This document shows positions 26,138 through 33,983 of a DNA stretch of 64,000 bases, piece after piece. This stretch comes from Thermoplasmata archaeon (GTDB lineage Archaea > Thermoplasmatota > Thermoplasmata > Thermoplasmatales > Thermoplasmataceae). Within the stretch, counting starts at the first letter, position 1. The number at the start of each line of letters is the position of its first letter. Made by a program: the position numbers and the translations under genes. The stretch lies in contig JAJZJR010000002.1 of NCBI GenBank assembly GCA_021810045.1, positions 62,001 through 126,000 on the forward strand. The letters run 5' to 3'. The notes below the pieces were generated by a model. That model made no database searches and was not told the origin of the DNA. It worked only from the letters and a program-made list of their open reading frames with translations.

Positions 26138-26410
26138 TCAGCCCACGAGATCAATGTCCTTTATTTCTGCTGCCAGGATGGTTAGACAGTAAAAACGCTC
26201 TGTTCGCATTTTGATCCTTTTCCCGTCAAAATCCTCGAAAATTGCCTCGAAGGGCTCTCTGATTTCCAGCACATTCTCATCAACATCGTTTTCACAGGGA
26301 ATTCCTGTTGTTGTTATCCTGTCGCCGTGACTTGTGTTTAACGGCAAAATGAGGATACGGGCACCCTTCTGGATGTTGTATAATTTGCTCTGTATCAAGG
26401 ATTCTGACAT
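26138..26410 (-). CDS. Small protein of the paralogous family (copy 3), unknown function
   Basis: The 90-residue product matches copy 1 (2168-2455) closely: YNIQKGARILILPLN, TTTGIPCEN, FEDFDGKRIKMRT, FYCLTILAAEIKD. The shared order (basic loop with Gly, Pro, GIPC, FDG, RT, YCL, E-I-K-D) across 24 kb shows a real gene family. It is isolated, with about 257 nt upstream-side and 170 nt downstream-side AT-rich gaps, and the 10-mer GGAATAGCGT occurs on both sides (26063 and 26473). No function is known to me. Confidence 0.65.
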   Translation of the reverse strand: MSESLIQSKLYNIQKGARILILPLNTSHGDRITTTGIPCENDVDENVLEIREPFEAIFEDFDGKRIKMRTERFYCLTILAAEIKDIDLVG

Positions 26411-26583
26411 GCTGACACTGAAGATAATGTGGAATTATTTGAATGAATGATATCACATATTACGGAGTACGAGGAATAGCGTGTTATTTTACAGCATGCC
26501 AGGAACGTATTAGTTACATAGAGTTGGAAACATCCATAGTTATTTTGTACCACAAGTGATTTTAAAAGAATTCCTATTTTTTG

Positions 26584-26778
26584 ATGATGTCAATTACAGG
26601 ATTGGCTGTAGCAAAAGGCGTTGCAGCTTCTTTAGGAATTGCAGCAGCAACCGGTGCTGCAGCGGTAGCTACAGGTAATGCCCATGGTTTGACAATTGCA
26701 CTTCAGCATGTACCAGCCTGGACTCATGCACATACTGTTTTGAGCCACCTTGTACAGGGTCAAAAACCACACAGTTAA
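26584..26778 (+). CDS. Small hydrophobic protein, 64 aa
   Basis: A 64-residue product with one Ala/Gly-rich hydrophobic segment (about residues 4-32: GLAVAKGVAASLGIAAATGA and on) followed by a His-rich soluble tail (HVPAWTHAHTVLSHL). TTTTAAAA lies about 20 nt upstream, fitting a leaderless transcript. ATG 26584 and ATG 26587 are both possible. It may be a small membrane protein or a secreted peptide; the five His residues in the tail could bind metal. Family unknown. Confidence 0.5.
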   Translation: MMSITGLAVAKGVAASLGIAAATGAAAVATGNAHGLTIALQHVPAWTHAHTVLSHLVQGQKPHS

Positions 26779-26874
26779 GATACAGCACTTTCGTTTTCTA
26801 ATTTATAACCAAAATATTTTTCTTATAGACCATATTTAATTAGTGCTCCGTAGTATGCTCAAATTAGTGATTCC

Positions 26875-27807
26875 ATGCCTTCAACAGTAAAAGCACCTGC
26901 ATTAAGACCCGGAGATACAATAAGAATTATTGCCCCTGCCAGTGCTCCTGATATGAACAACCTGTCCAAGGGAATTTCCAAACTGCGAAACTGGGGTTAC
27001 AAAATATCCCTGGGGAGGAACATCAGGAAACTTGTACAGAGAAATTCTCTTGCAGCCCCTGATGTTGACCGTGCAGAGGAATTGATGAATGCTTTTACTG
27101 ATGATTCTGTAAAAGCTATATTTTGTGCCAGAGGTGGCTATGGCTCCATCCACACACTACCTCTTCTGGATTACGATGTCATAAGGGATCACCCCAAAAT
27201 ATTCGTTGGATACAGCGATATTACTGCCCTACACCTTGCATTAAGCAAATTTTCCAGCCTTGTAACTTTCCACGGACCTATGCCAGGTTCCGATCCTGAC
27301 GAAATACGAAAACCTTCCTTCAGAAATTTTGCTGAAATTCTATCAGGTCAGTCAACTGACTTAAGCGGTTATCTTGACAAAGTGATCAAGTATATTATTT
27401 CCGGGAAGGTGGAAGGTGTCTCCCAGGGTACCAACATTTCTGTGGCAGCTTCTTTGATTGGCACTGAATACATGCCATCCTCAGATGGAAAAATTCTTTT
27501 CATAGAGGATACCGGGGTAACCAGTGGTGATATTGACAGATATTTCTTCACCATGAAACTTGCAGGACTCCTTGACAAATATGTGGGGTTTGTTTTTGGT
27601 GATTTCCGTGCCATAACAGAAGCCGAGGAACCAATGCCTTTCATAGAAGACGTTGTACAGCTTTATCTGAATCAGCTGAAAGTCCCTTCCCTTTACGGAC
27701 TCCCCTTCGGCCATGGAGATGAACAGATGCTCATTCCACTCAATGCCAAAATCAGGCTTTCCACCGAGGATCCTTACCTGGAACTGCTTGAAAATGTTGT
27801 CGAATGA
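26875..27807 (+). CDS. S66-family LD-carboxypeptidase / MccF-like peptidase
   Basis: A 310-residue serine peptidase of family S66. The nucleophile Ser114 is in VGYSDITALH, preceded by ARGGYG near 85-90; the Glu of the triad is in FIEDTG near 210 and the His in GLPFGHGDEQM near 280. Bacterial members trim peptidoglycan (LdcA) or cleave microcin C-type peptide-nucleotides (MccF). Thermoplasmatales lack peptidoglycan, so an MccF-like detoxifying or peptide-scavenging role is more plausible. It is a single gene with its own AT-rich upstream region. Confidence 0.9.
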   Translation: MPSTVKAPALRPGDTIRIIAPASAPDMNNLSKGISKLRNWGYKISLGRNIRKLVQRNSLAAPDVDRAEELMNAFTDDSVKAIFCARGGYGSIHTLPLLDYDVIRDHPKIFVGYSDITALHLALSKFSSLVTFHGPMPGSDPDEIRKPSFRNFAEILSGQSTDLSGYLDKVIKYIISGKVEGVSQGTNISVAASLIGTEYMPSSDGKILFIEDTGVTSGDIDRYFFTMKLAGLLDKYVGFVFGDFRAITEAEEPMPFIEDVVQLYLNQLKVPSLYGLPFGHGDEQMLIPLNAKIRLSTEDPYLELLENVVE

Positions 27808-27848
27808 TTTACAGGTAATTTTTTGGATAATATGGTTAAACTGAAATT

Positions 27849-27998
27849 TTAGAGTTTCTCAATCTTCCTTTTTAAATCCTTGACTTCTTCCTGGAGCTGT
27901 TTGTTCAGGGGATTCTTTCTCGCTTTTTCTTCAAGTTCCTTCAATTTCTCTTCGAGACTGTTCTTTTTTCTGGTGATATCTCTTTTGCTTAGTCCCAT
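27849..27998 (-). CDS. 49-aa coiled-coil microprotein
   Basis: A short frame from ATG 27998 to TAA 27851-27849 encodes MGLSKRDITRKKN followed by a lysine/glutamate-rich helix with Leu/Ile heptads (SLEEKLKELEEKARKN, then LQEEVKDLKRKIEKL). The regular heptad pattern suggests coding rather than chance sequence. It sits between the S66 peptidase gene (convergent) and the GNAT gene (divergent). No homologue comes to mind; it could be a small dimeric adaptor. Confidence 0.5.
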   Translation of the reverse strand: MGLSKRDITRKKNSLEEKLKELEEKARKNPLNKQLQEEVKDLKRKIEKL

Positions 27999-28082
27999 AC
28001 ATGTGTACGGCTTTGGCTTATGATAACCTTTGCATTTATTTCAGGTTGCAATTATTATTATGTATGGTTATGTAACCTGAAC

Positions 28083-28619
28083 GTGGAAGATATCATTGAG
28101 CTCAGAGGACCTAATTTACGACTTTCCAATAATCTTGAAAAAAGATTTGCAAAGGGTATGGCAAAAGCTGCGAATCATCCCGAAATTGCAAGGAACATTG
28201 GCAGTCATTCTTTCCCACATCCATACACAGAAGAAGATGCCCTCATCTGGTTTGACCATAACCGGAAGGAGGGCAGGAAATTTTTTGCAATTGACTTCCT
28301 AATATTTTATGAAGAACAGGTTGTGGGTGTAATCGGCCTGAAAGATATCAATTACACGGACCTTAATGCACACATAGGTTACTGGATTGGGAAAGAATAC
28401 TGGAATAGAGGTTTTGCCACAGAAGCATTGTCAATTCTGTCACAATACTGTAAAGCCGAACTTGGGCTGGTCAGACTTTATTCTGGTGTTTTGGACTACA
28501 ATCTTGCATCCCTGAGGGTGATGATGAAAAATGGGTACAGAGTTGAAGGATTCCAGCAGGACTGTTTTAAAATGGAAGATGGTTTTCACTCAATTTTTTT
28601 AGTGGCAAAAATCCTTTAA
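28083..28619 (+). CDS. GNAT-family acetyltransferase (RimJ/RimL-like)
   Basis: An acetyl-CoA-dependent N-acetyltransferase. From GTG 28083 the product begins VEDIIELRGPNLRL, as expected for RimJ-like proteins, and contains VVGVIGLKDINY, HIGYWIGKEYWNRGFATEAL (the acetyl-CoA-binding Q/R-x-x-G-x-A region) and NLASLRVMMKNGYRVEG. The frame is open to 28020 (ATG would add 21 atypical residues with two Cys). TTATTATTATG lies 23-33 nt upstream of the GTG. Substrate is unknown: ribosomal N-terminus or small amine. Confidence 0.82.
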   Translation: MEDIIELRGPNLRLSNNLEKRFAKGMAKAANHPEIARNIGSHSFPHPYTEEDALIWFDHNRKEGRKFFAIDFLIFYEEQVVGVIGLKDINYTDLNAHIGYWIGKEYWNRGFATEALSILSQYCKAELGLVRLYSGVLDYNLASLRVMMKNGYRVEGFQQDCFKMEDGFHSIFLVAKIL

Positions 28620-28625
28620 GAAGTC

Positions 28626-28653
28626 AAATTGTGGGAAACCTTTCCCACAATTT
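28626..28653. terminator. Bidirectional terminator-like hairpin
   Basis: A 13-bp perfect inverted repeat, AAATTGTGGGAAA-CC-TTTCCCACAATTT, lies between the convergent GNAT and NifX-like genes (stops at 28619 and 28660). The position and symmetry suit a bidirectional terminator or mRNA end-protection structure; the 2-nt centre means the physical loop would be larger. Confidence 0.6.
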
Positions 28654-28659
28654 CTGTGA

Positions 28660-28989
28660 TTAATGGTTTGGAGCACTGAGCTCTGGAAGAGTCCCTTTTG
28701 TGGCCCCTTGAATTATCTGCTCCAACGTCAGTCCAGCTCCGCTCAGGACCTTCAGGTTTCTTCTTGCTACATCGAACGCATGCTGTCCAATGCCACTGAC
28801 AACAAGTGCCTCAGCCTTCCTCTCCATTACAGACCGGATCATGGCAATACCACGTCCTGAAGTGGCGGTCAGTGCCGGATTCTCATATCGTTCTATCTCC
28901 TTGCCGGCCAATGTGTCAAAAATCAGAACCTCCTCAGCCTCTCCTGGCCCGGATGGCTGGTTCCCTGAAACAGGAACTGCAATAATCAT
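28660..28989 (-). CDS. Dinitrogenase Fe-Mo cofactor (NifX/NifB-type) family protein
   Basis: From ATG 28989 the 109-residue product reads MIIAVPVSGN, then an EEVLIFDT strand, GRGIAMIRSVMERKAEALVVSGIGQHAFD and a Leu-rich C-terminal helix, the ribonuclease H-like fold of NifX/MTH1175 proteins. Many archaea that do not fix nitrogen have these small proteins, thought to bind iron-sulfur or Mo/W cofactor precursors. No nif genes are near. An in-frame ATG at 29007 would add six hydrophobic residues and is less likely. Confidence 0.82.
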   Translation of the reverse strand: MIIAVPVSGNQPSGPGEAEEVLIFDTLAGKEIERYENPALTATSGRGIAMIRSVMERKAEALVVSGIGQHAFDVARRNLKVLSGAGLTLEQIIQGATKGTLPELSAPNH

Positions 28990-29109
28990 GGCAAAAAATA
29001 AGATCATTCATCTTAAATCTAACTACTAAAACTGCCTCTCTTAAAGAAAATTCCTGTGAGTAATGTCGTATTAAATAATATTCTTATGAGTCAGCTTTAT
29101 CTTCGCAAA

Positions 29110-30039
29110 ATGAAAAATGCTGCTGCATGGGCATATTCAAGTTCAGCCAATCTTGGTCCGGGGTTTGACACCCTGGGACTTGCTCATGATGCGGGAAGGA
29201 ACAAGGTAAGTGTAGAATTCCTTGGACCTTCGGAAAAACCGGAATTGAGACTAGTTTGTGATGGCCTTCCCACTGACCCTGGAGAAAATACGGCCTCGCT
29301 TGCCATTGAAAGTATCATGGAATCCAGGGGAATTGCAGGAAATTTAAGAATAACTGTTACCAATGAAATACCCATGGGACTAGGACTTGGATGCAGCGGA
29401 GCTTCGGCAGCAGCAGCTGTTGTTGCAATGGACGCACTGTTGGACCTGAACCTCACCATGGATGAGAAAGTCTATTTTGCAATGCTTGGTGAAACAGCTT
29501 CATCGGGAACCCCTCATGCGGATAATGTTGCGGCCTCAATCTACGGTGGACTCGTCTCAATCCAGTCTCTGAAACCAATGAAGGTAAAACCTGTCAATGT
29601 GAGTGATAATTTCACCTATATGACAGTGGTTCCTAAAGTGAGAATAGAATCGAAAACAAAAATGTCCAGATCCCTGGTTCCAAAATCAATATCCATGAGT
29701 GAACACATTGAACAGATTAGATATACCAGTTTACTTCTTCATGGCTTTATGAGCGGGGACAGTGATTCTCTAAGATACGGAATGAATGACGATGTTGTCG
29801 AGAAAGCAAGACTTGAAATTTTTCCATTTTACCCGGAAGTCAAAGAAATGGCTTTAGCTCATGGCGCTGCAGGAGTTTGCATTAGCGGGGCTGGCCCAAG
29901 TGTTCTTATGGCTCTTGACAATAATACAGATGCCGAATCTATACTCAATGGTGTTCAAAAACTAATGGATAAATCTGGATTGAAGTACTCAATATTCAGA
30001 TCTAAAGCCGCAAGAGGTGCGTATGTCGAAAAAGATTAA
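29110..30039 (+). CDS. thrB: Homoserine kinase
   Basis: GHMP-family kinase that phosphorylates homoserine on the way to threonine. Motifs: SSSANLGPGFDTLGLA near residue 10, the ATP-binding PMGLGLGCSGASAAAAV near 90-106 and GVCISGAGPSVLMAL near 260. I chose ATG 29110, which gives the family N-terminus; the frame is open to GTG 29056 and ATG 29086. A TATA-like TTAAATAATATT at 29070 would place the transcript start near 29098. It overlaps the following PLP-enzyme gene by 17 nt. Confidence 0.93.
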   Translation: MKNAAAWAYSSSANLGPGFDTLGLAHDAGRNKVSVEFLGPSEKPELRLVCDGLPTDPGENTASLAIESIMESRGIAGNLRITVTNEIPMGLGLGCSGASAAAAVVAMDALLDLNLTMDEKVYFAMLGETASSGTPHADNVAASIYGGLVSIQSLKPMKVKPVNVSDNFTYMTVVPKVRIESKTKMSRSLVPKSISMSEHIEQIRYTSLLLHGFMSGDSDSLRYGMNDDVVEKARLEIFPFYPEVKEMALAHGAAGVCISGAGPSVLMALDNNTDAESILNGVQKLMDKSGLKYSIFRSKAARGAYVEKD

Positions 30040-31138
30040 TTTTCCGATTAAAGAGTCAGTTGATCGAATTACTGGAAGCTTGAGCTTTCCCATTCATCAG
30101 ACCAGTGCTTTTCTTATGCCTGAAGGTGAACATTTCAGGTATTCAAGAGAATCAAACCCTACCGTGGAGGAACTTGCGAGAGTGATGGCCTTAATTGAAA
30201 ATACAGAAGCTGCAACCTGTTTTTCATCTGGAATGGGTGCCATTTCCACAACATTGCTTACTCTGTGTAAACCCGGTTCAACCATACTGATTCATAAAGA
30301 CACCTTTGCAAGGACTTTCAGGTTTGTTACTGAATATCTTACTAAGTGGGGAGTAAAGGTGATTGTTCCAGAACTGGGTACGGATGCTTTTCTCGAACAG
30401 GCCGGTAAAGCAGACTTAGTCTTTTTGGAGAGTCTAACCAATCCTATTCTGCGTGTGTACGATGTTGAAGCCGTTGCAAAAGCTGTGCATGAAAACCATG
30501 GAACCCTGATCGTGGATGAGACATTTGCCACCCCCATCAACCAACGTTCCAGTGATCTTGGTGCTGACGTAGTGATACACAGCCTTTCCAAATTTATCTC
30601 GGGACACAACGATGTAATCGGCGGATCAGCTGCCGGCAAAAAAGAAATCATAGACAGAATTGACAGTTTTAGAAGAACACTGGGCACCACCATGGATCCA
30701 AATACTGCGTATCTCACTCTCAGGGGCATTAAGACTCTCAAGACACGAATAGATCGCATAAACGGAACAGCAGGGTTACTTGCAGATAAACTTCAGAATC
30801 TGGAGGGTTTTTCAAACATCAGGTATCCGGGATTGAATGACCACCCCGACAGAGAAGTATCGCTGAGAAATCTTAAGGGGTTTGGAGGCGTAATCACATT
30901 TGACATAAAAATATCCGGCGATCCCCTTAAAGCTATGAAAAAACTTGAAGTGATCGCTCCGGCAAATACCCTTGGCGGCGTAAATTCCACTATTTCACAT
31001 CCTTTGACAATGTCACATCGATCTTTGAACAAAACAGAACAGGAAGCGTTAGGGTTAAAAAATGAGACATTCAGGCTCTCTGTTGGCCTTGAAGAGCCGG
31101 AAGTCCTGATTGAAGATTTGGAAAAAATGATTTATTGA
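30023..31138 (+). CDS. Cys/Met-metabolism PLP enzyme (cystathionine gamma-synthase/lyase-like)
   Basis: A 371-residue PLP enzyme of the trans-sulfuration family. FRYSRESNPTVEELARVMA near 38, the cofactor-stacking region CFSSGMGAISTTLLTL near 70, LESLTNPILRVYD near 140 and the PLP lysine in VIHSLSKFISGHND near 193 are present, with APANTLGGVNSTISHPLTMSH near 318. The start ATG 30023 has GAGGTG 7 nt upstream. Overlap with thrB suggests use of phosphohomoserine or homoserine esters in methionine synthesis, but the exact reaction cannot be told from motifs. Confidence 0.88.
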   Translation: MSKKINFPIKESVDRITGSLSFPIHQTSAFLMPEGEHFRYSRESNPTVEELARVMALIENTEAATCFSSGMGAISTTLLTLCKPGSTILIHKDTFARTFRFVTEYLTKWGVKVIVPELGTDAFLEQAGKADLVFLESLTNPILRVYDVEAVAKAVHENHGTLIVDETFATPINQRSSDLGADVVIHSLSKFISGHNDVIGGSAAGKKEIIDRIDSFRRTLGTTMDPNTAYLTLRGIKTLKTRIDRINGTAGLLADKLQNLEGFSNIRYPGLNDHPDREVSLRNLKGFGGVITFDIKISGDPLKAMKKLEVIAPANTLGGVNSTISHPLTMSHRSLNKTEQEALGLKNETFRLSVGLEEPEVLIEDLEKMIY

Positions 31139-33774
31139 GAGGAGATTTTTCCTTTCTCCTTTTTTCTGAGGATTGACAGCATGGCCGGGAAGTAGAATGT
31201 CCTGATAATGAATGTATCAATTATCAGGGATATGAAAAAGGCTATTCCAAGCTGCTGCAGAAATCCCGACCTTATAAGACCAAGTGAGCCAAGAGATAGG
31301 GCAAGGATCATTCCCAGCGAGGTTACAACCCGTCCTGAGCTTGCCATTGCTTTTGGCAGGCCTTCCTCAAAACCTTCCTGTGAGGAATATTCCTTGACCC
31401 TTGAGATAATAAAAACAGTGTAATCATTACCAAGTGACATAAGAATGATGAACAGGATAATGGGTATGAGATAGATCAGCCCTTCCCCAAGTATTGTTCC
31501 GGATATCAGATAAAGTATGAAAGTTGTCCAGGATATGCTTATGAATACTCCTGATATGGATATGAGAGGATATTTCGGGGACATGAAGGAAACCAGAAGT
31601 ACTATGAATATAACTGCAATTATGAGAATTTCAAGTTCAGTGTAATGAAGCGTATTCTCATGCTGTTGATCAATAATGCCTGAAGTTATTCCTCCCACAA
31701 CAAGAGAACTGTTTTCCCTAAGATTGCTAACTACGTTAATTGCATTCTGGGAATATGGGCTATACGACGTGTAAACGAGATAATAGACATATTTTCCATT
31801 GTCCAGAATATAGGAGGAGGCATTTATGCTTGAAGTGTAAGCACTCCCATTGGAATATGGTCCAATTACCTTAGTCACACCTGAGGTGCCCAGTAGCATA
31901 TTTGTTGTAGCATTTATTGCAGCCAGTTCACCGCCGGGTATAACACCACCTGTACCGTTTACTTCCTTTATTACAGTAATAGGGTAGAGTACATTTGAGC
32001 CGAATTTCTGGTCAAGGATATTCAGTGCCTGGACCGAATCGAGATTCTGAGGCAGACCTGTGTTGAAATTATATGTGGTTGGTGCTGCAAAGAAGAAATA
32101 ACCTGCTGGAGCCCCAAGAAGAATGATTATGCCTGCAACTGCCCACTTTCTCTTCATAGAGACTTTTGCAGCTTTGTAGAATGCAGATTTTCTGTGATAG
32201 CCTTCCTCTTCCAGGCCCCTTCCTTTTCTGGTAAAGAATTTTGGGCCAATGTAAGAAAGTATCGCCGGAAAAAGTGTTGTCTCAAGTGCAATTATCATGA
32301 GTATTGCGAAAAGAAGAACAAGTCCCCAGCTCTCAAATCCAGGTATTACAGAGAATGTTGCAAGGCTGAATCCTACGGTTATTCCGCTGATTACCACTGC
32401 CTTCCCTGCCTTCCTGGTTGCAGCTTCCATTGCCTCGTCATGACTCTTTCCCTCCCTGATTTCCTGCCTGTATCTCGATGCAATGAAGACAAGGTAATCT
32501 GTGGACACTCCAACAGCCACAGCAGTCAGCGTATAATTGACAATGTAGCTGACATTCTGGACAATGAGCCCCGTAAGATATATTGAAAGATAACCGAGCA
32601 GAGTTGCCAGTGAGACAAAGATCAGGGAGATCAAACCTCCCTTCCATGAAACCAGTGTTATGGCAACCGCAACTGCCAGAACTACGAAAAGAAGACCGAA
32701 TACAAACCCGTACTGAGCAGTGATCTGCTGTGTTTCATACTGTATTGCACCGTCTCCGGTAAGCTTTGCCTGGGTTCCAAAATACGCACTGGAGATTTTC
32801 TGGATCTGCGGAGTTGCGGTGGACGATGGTGTGGAACCTCCTGAACCCACATACCCTGATGGGACTGAAAATACCACATTCACTATGAATGTTGAATTAT
32901 CCTTGCTTATGTATCTGTCAGAAATGAATGCGGGAATTCCTTTGAGTCCATAGAGGTGAACATAATTCAACCCTATATTGCCACCCACAAGGGTTGCATT
33001 AAGCATATCGGTTGTGAGACTGAAGTTGAAAGTCTGAGACACAAACATGGAAAGCGCTTCTTTCACGTTTGTTGTGTAGTTGTATATTCCAAGATACTCC
33101 TGGGCGGCATATATCATAAGGGGATTTCCCGTAATCTCATTAATGGCCCCGGATATGGATGTATTTACAATTTCTGGGGCATTTGTTACTGTTGTATTTG
33201 AAGGAATAGAGGCGATACTGCTGTTAAGCCCGGAAAGAAACGCTGACTGGTAGGAATTGGTGCTGTTGAATTGGGCATTTGCTGCGGCATCCATAACAAG
33301 ACTTGAGTTATAGGCCAGTAAAGACCAGTTGGTCAGGAAAGCCGCCGGGAAAGAATATATCTGAAATGCAGACTGGTTTAATTCATAATAGGAAGTAACT
33401 AGGCTGTTTGAATAACCCGAAAGGGCTGAATTCAGGAATGCGATATATGCCGAATATGGGGAGTCAGAAGAGGAGTAATTTGAAATTGTCGAATTTCCTA
33501 AGGCATTCTGAAACTCAAGGGTACTGTTTGCTATGCCCGTAGTGTTATAGGGGTTTTCCTGAACAACAAGGAAAAGTGTTGAATTCTGTTTGCTGGAATT
33601 GGCCAAAATGTTGCTTGCGATCTGAGATTCAGCATGGGAATTTGCAGCAGATGAATTGGAGTATGAAATGAAATGAGAATATCCCATCAGTGCGGGAGTG
33701 GATGCCAGAAACACTACTGCCCAGACTATTATAACAAGAAGCCTTCTCTTGATAATCAACTTGTGTAACTTCAC
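31132..33774 (-). CDS. MMPL/RND-superfamily membrane transporter
   Basis: An 880-residue protein with RND topology: one N-terminal membrane helix (about 12-32), a large extracytoplasmic domain (about 35-345), five to six helices (about 350-540), a second ectodomain (about 570-715) and six C-terminal helices. GVSTDYLVFIASRYRQEIREG near 425 and SLGNDYTVFIISRVKEY near 780 hold the paired Asp-Tyr motif of MMPL proteins. Both ectodomains are packed with N-x-S/T sequons. The start is GTG 33774. Likely a lipid or hydrophobic-compound exporter; the gene overlaps the PLP-enzyme gene by 7 nt, convergently. Confidence 0.92.
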   Translation of the reverse strand: MKLHKLIIKRRLLVIIVWAVVFLASTPALMGYSHFISYSNSSAANSHAESQIASNILANSSKQNSTLFLVVQENPYNTTGIANSTLEFQNALGNSTISNYSSSDSPYSAYIAFLNSALSGYSNSLVTSYYELNQSAFQIYSFPAAFLTNWSLLAYNSSLVMDAAANAQFNSTNSYQSAFLSGLNSSIASIPSNTTVTNAPEIVNTSISGAINEITGNPLMIYAAQEYLGIYNYTTNVKEALSMFVSQTFNFSLTTDMLNATLVGGNIGLNYVHLYGLKGIPAFISDRYISKDNSTFIVNVVFSVPSGYVGSGGSTPSSTATPQIQKISSAYFGTQAKLTGDGAIQYETQQITAQYGFVFGLLFVVLAVAVAITLVSWKGGLISLIFVSLATLLGYLSIYLTGLIVQNVSYIVNYTLTAVAVGVSTDYLVFIASRYRQEIREGKSHDEAMEAATRKAGKAVVISGITVGFSLATFSVIPGFESWGLVLLFAILMIIALETTLFPAILSYIGPKFFTRKGRGLEEEGYHRKSAFYKAAKVSMKRKWAVAGIIILLGAPAGYFFFAAPTTYNFNTGLPQNLDSVQALNILDQKFGSNVLYPITVIKEVNGTGGVIPGGELAAINATTNMLLGTSGVTKVIGPYSNGSAYTSSINASSYILDNGKYVYYLVYTSYSPYSQNAINVVSNLRENSSLVVGGITSGIIDQQHENTLHYTELEILIIAVIFIVLLVSFMSPKYPLISISGVFISISWTTFILYLISGTILGEGLIYLIPIILFIILMSLGNDYTVFIISRVKEYSSQEGFEEGLPKAMASSGRVVTSLGMILALSLGSLGLIRSGFLQQLGIAFFISLIIDTFIIRTFYFPAMLSILRKKEKGKISSQ

Positions 33775-33955
33775 TTTGGATTATTTTTACCTTAACCTTA
33801 AACTGTCATCAAAAAAATTTTTCAAGTTTTTACAACCGGATTCTTTCTTGTGAATGTACATAGAGAGGAAAATGCTGTAGATTCTGTTATTATGAAGATT
33901 TCTTTTTTCCACATGCACCTCTGGTAAAGGATTACAAATCAGTCGATGATAAAAA

Positions 33956-33979
33956 GTTTTAACACTTTTATGATACAAG
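33956..33979 (+). promoter_or_regulatory. Promoter of first MFS gene, shared element with second
   Basis: GTTTTAACACTTTTAT followed by GATACAAG, ending 4 nt before ATG 33984. The same arrangement, GTTTTAA-x-ACTTT ... GATACAAG, occurs at 35431-35455 in front of the next MFS gene, 5 nt before its ATG. TTTTAA is at the TATA position, and GATACAAG spans the likely transcript start. Confidence 0.55.
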
Positions 33980-33983
33980 TGTA

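Noticed and set aside
30292-30759. 155-residue minus-strand frame opposite the PLP-enzyme gene
   Set aside because: Shadow frame within a well-supported enzyme gene; no protein pattern.
33787-33978. 63-residue minus-strand frame between the MMPL and MFS genes
   Set aside because: Composition is not protein-like, it covers the MFS promoter and has no ribosome or promoter signal of its own.
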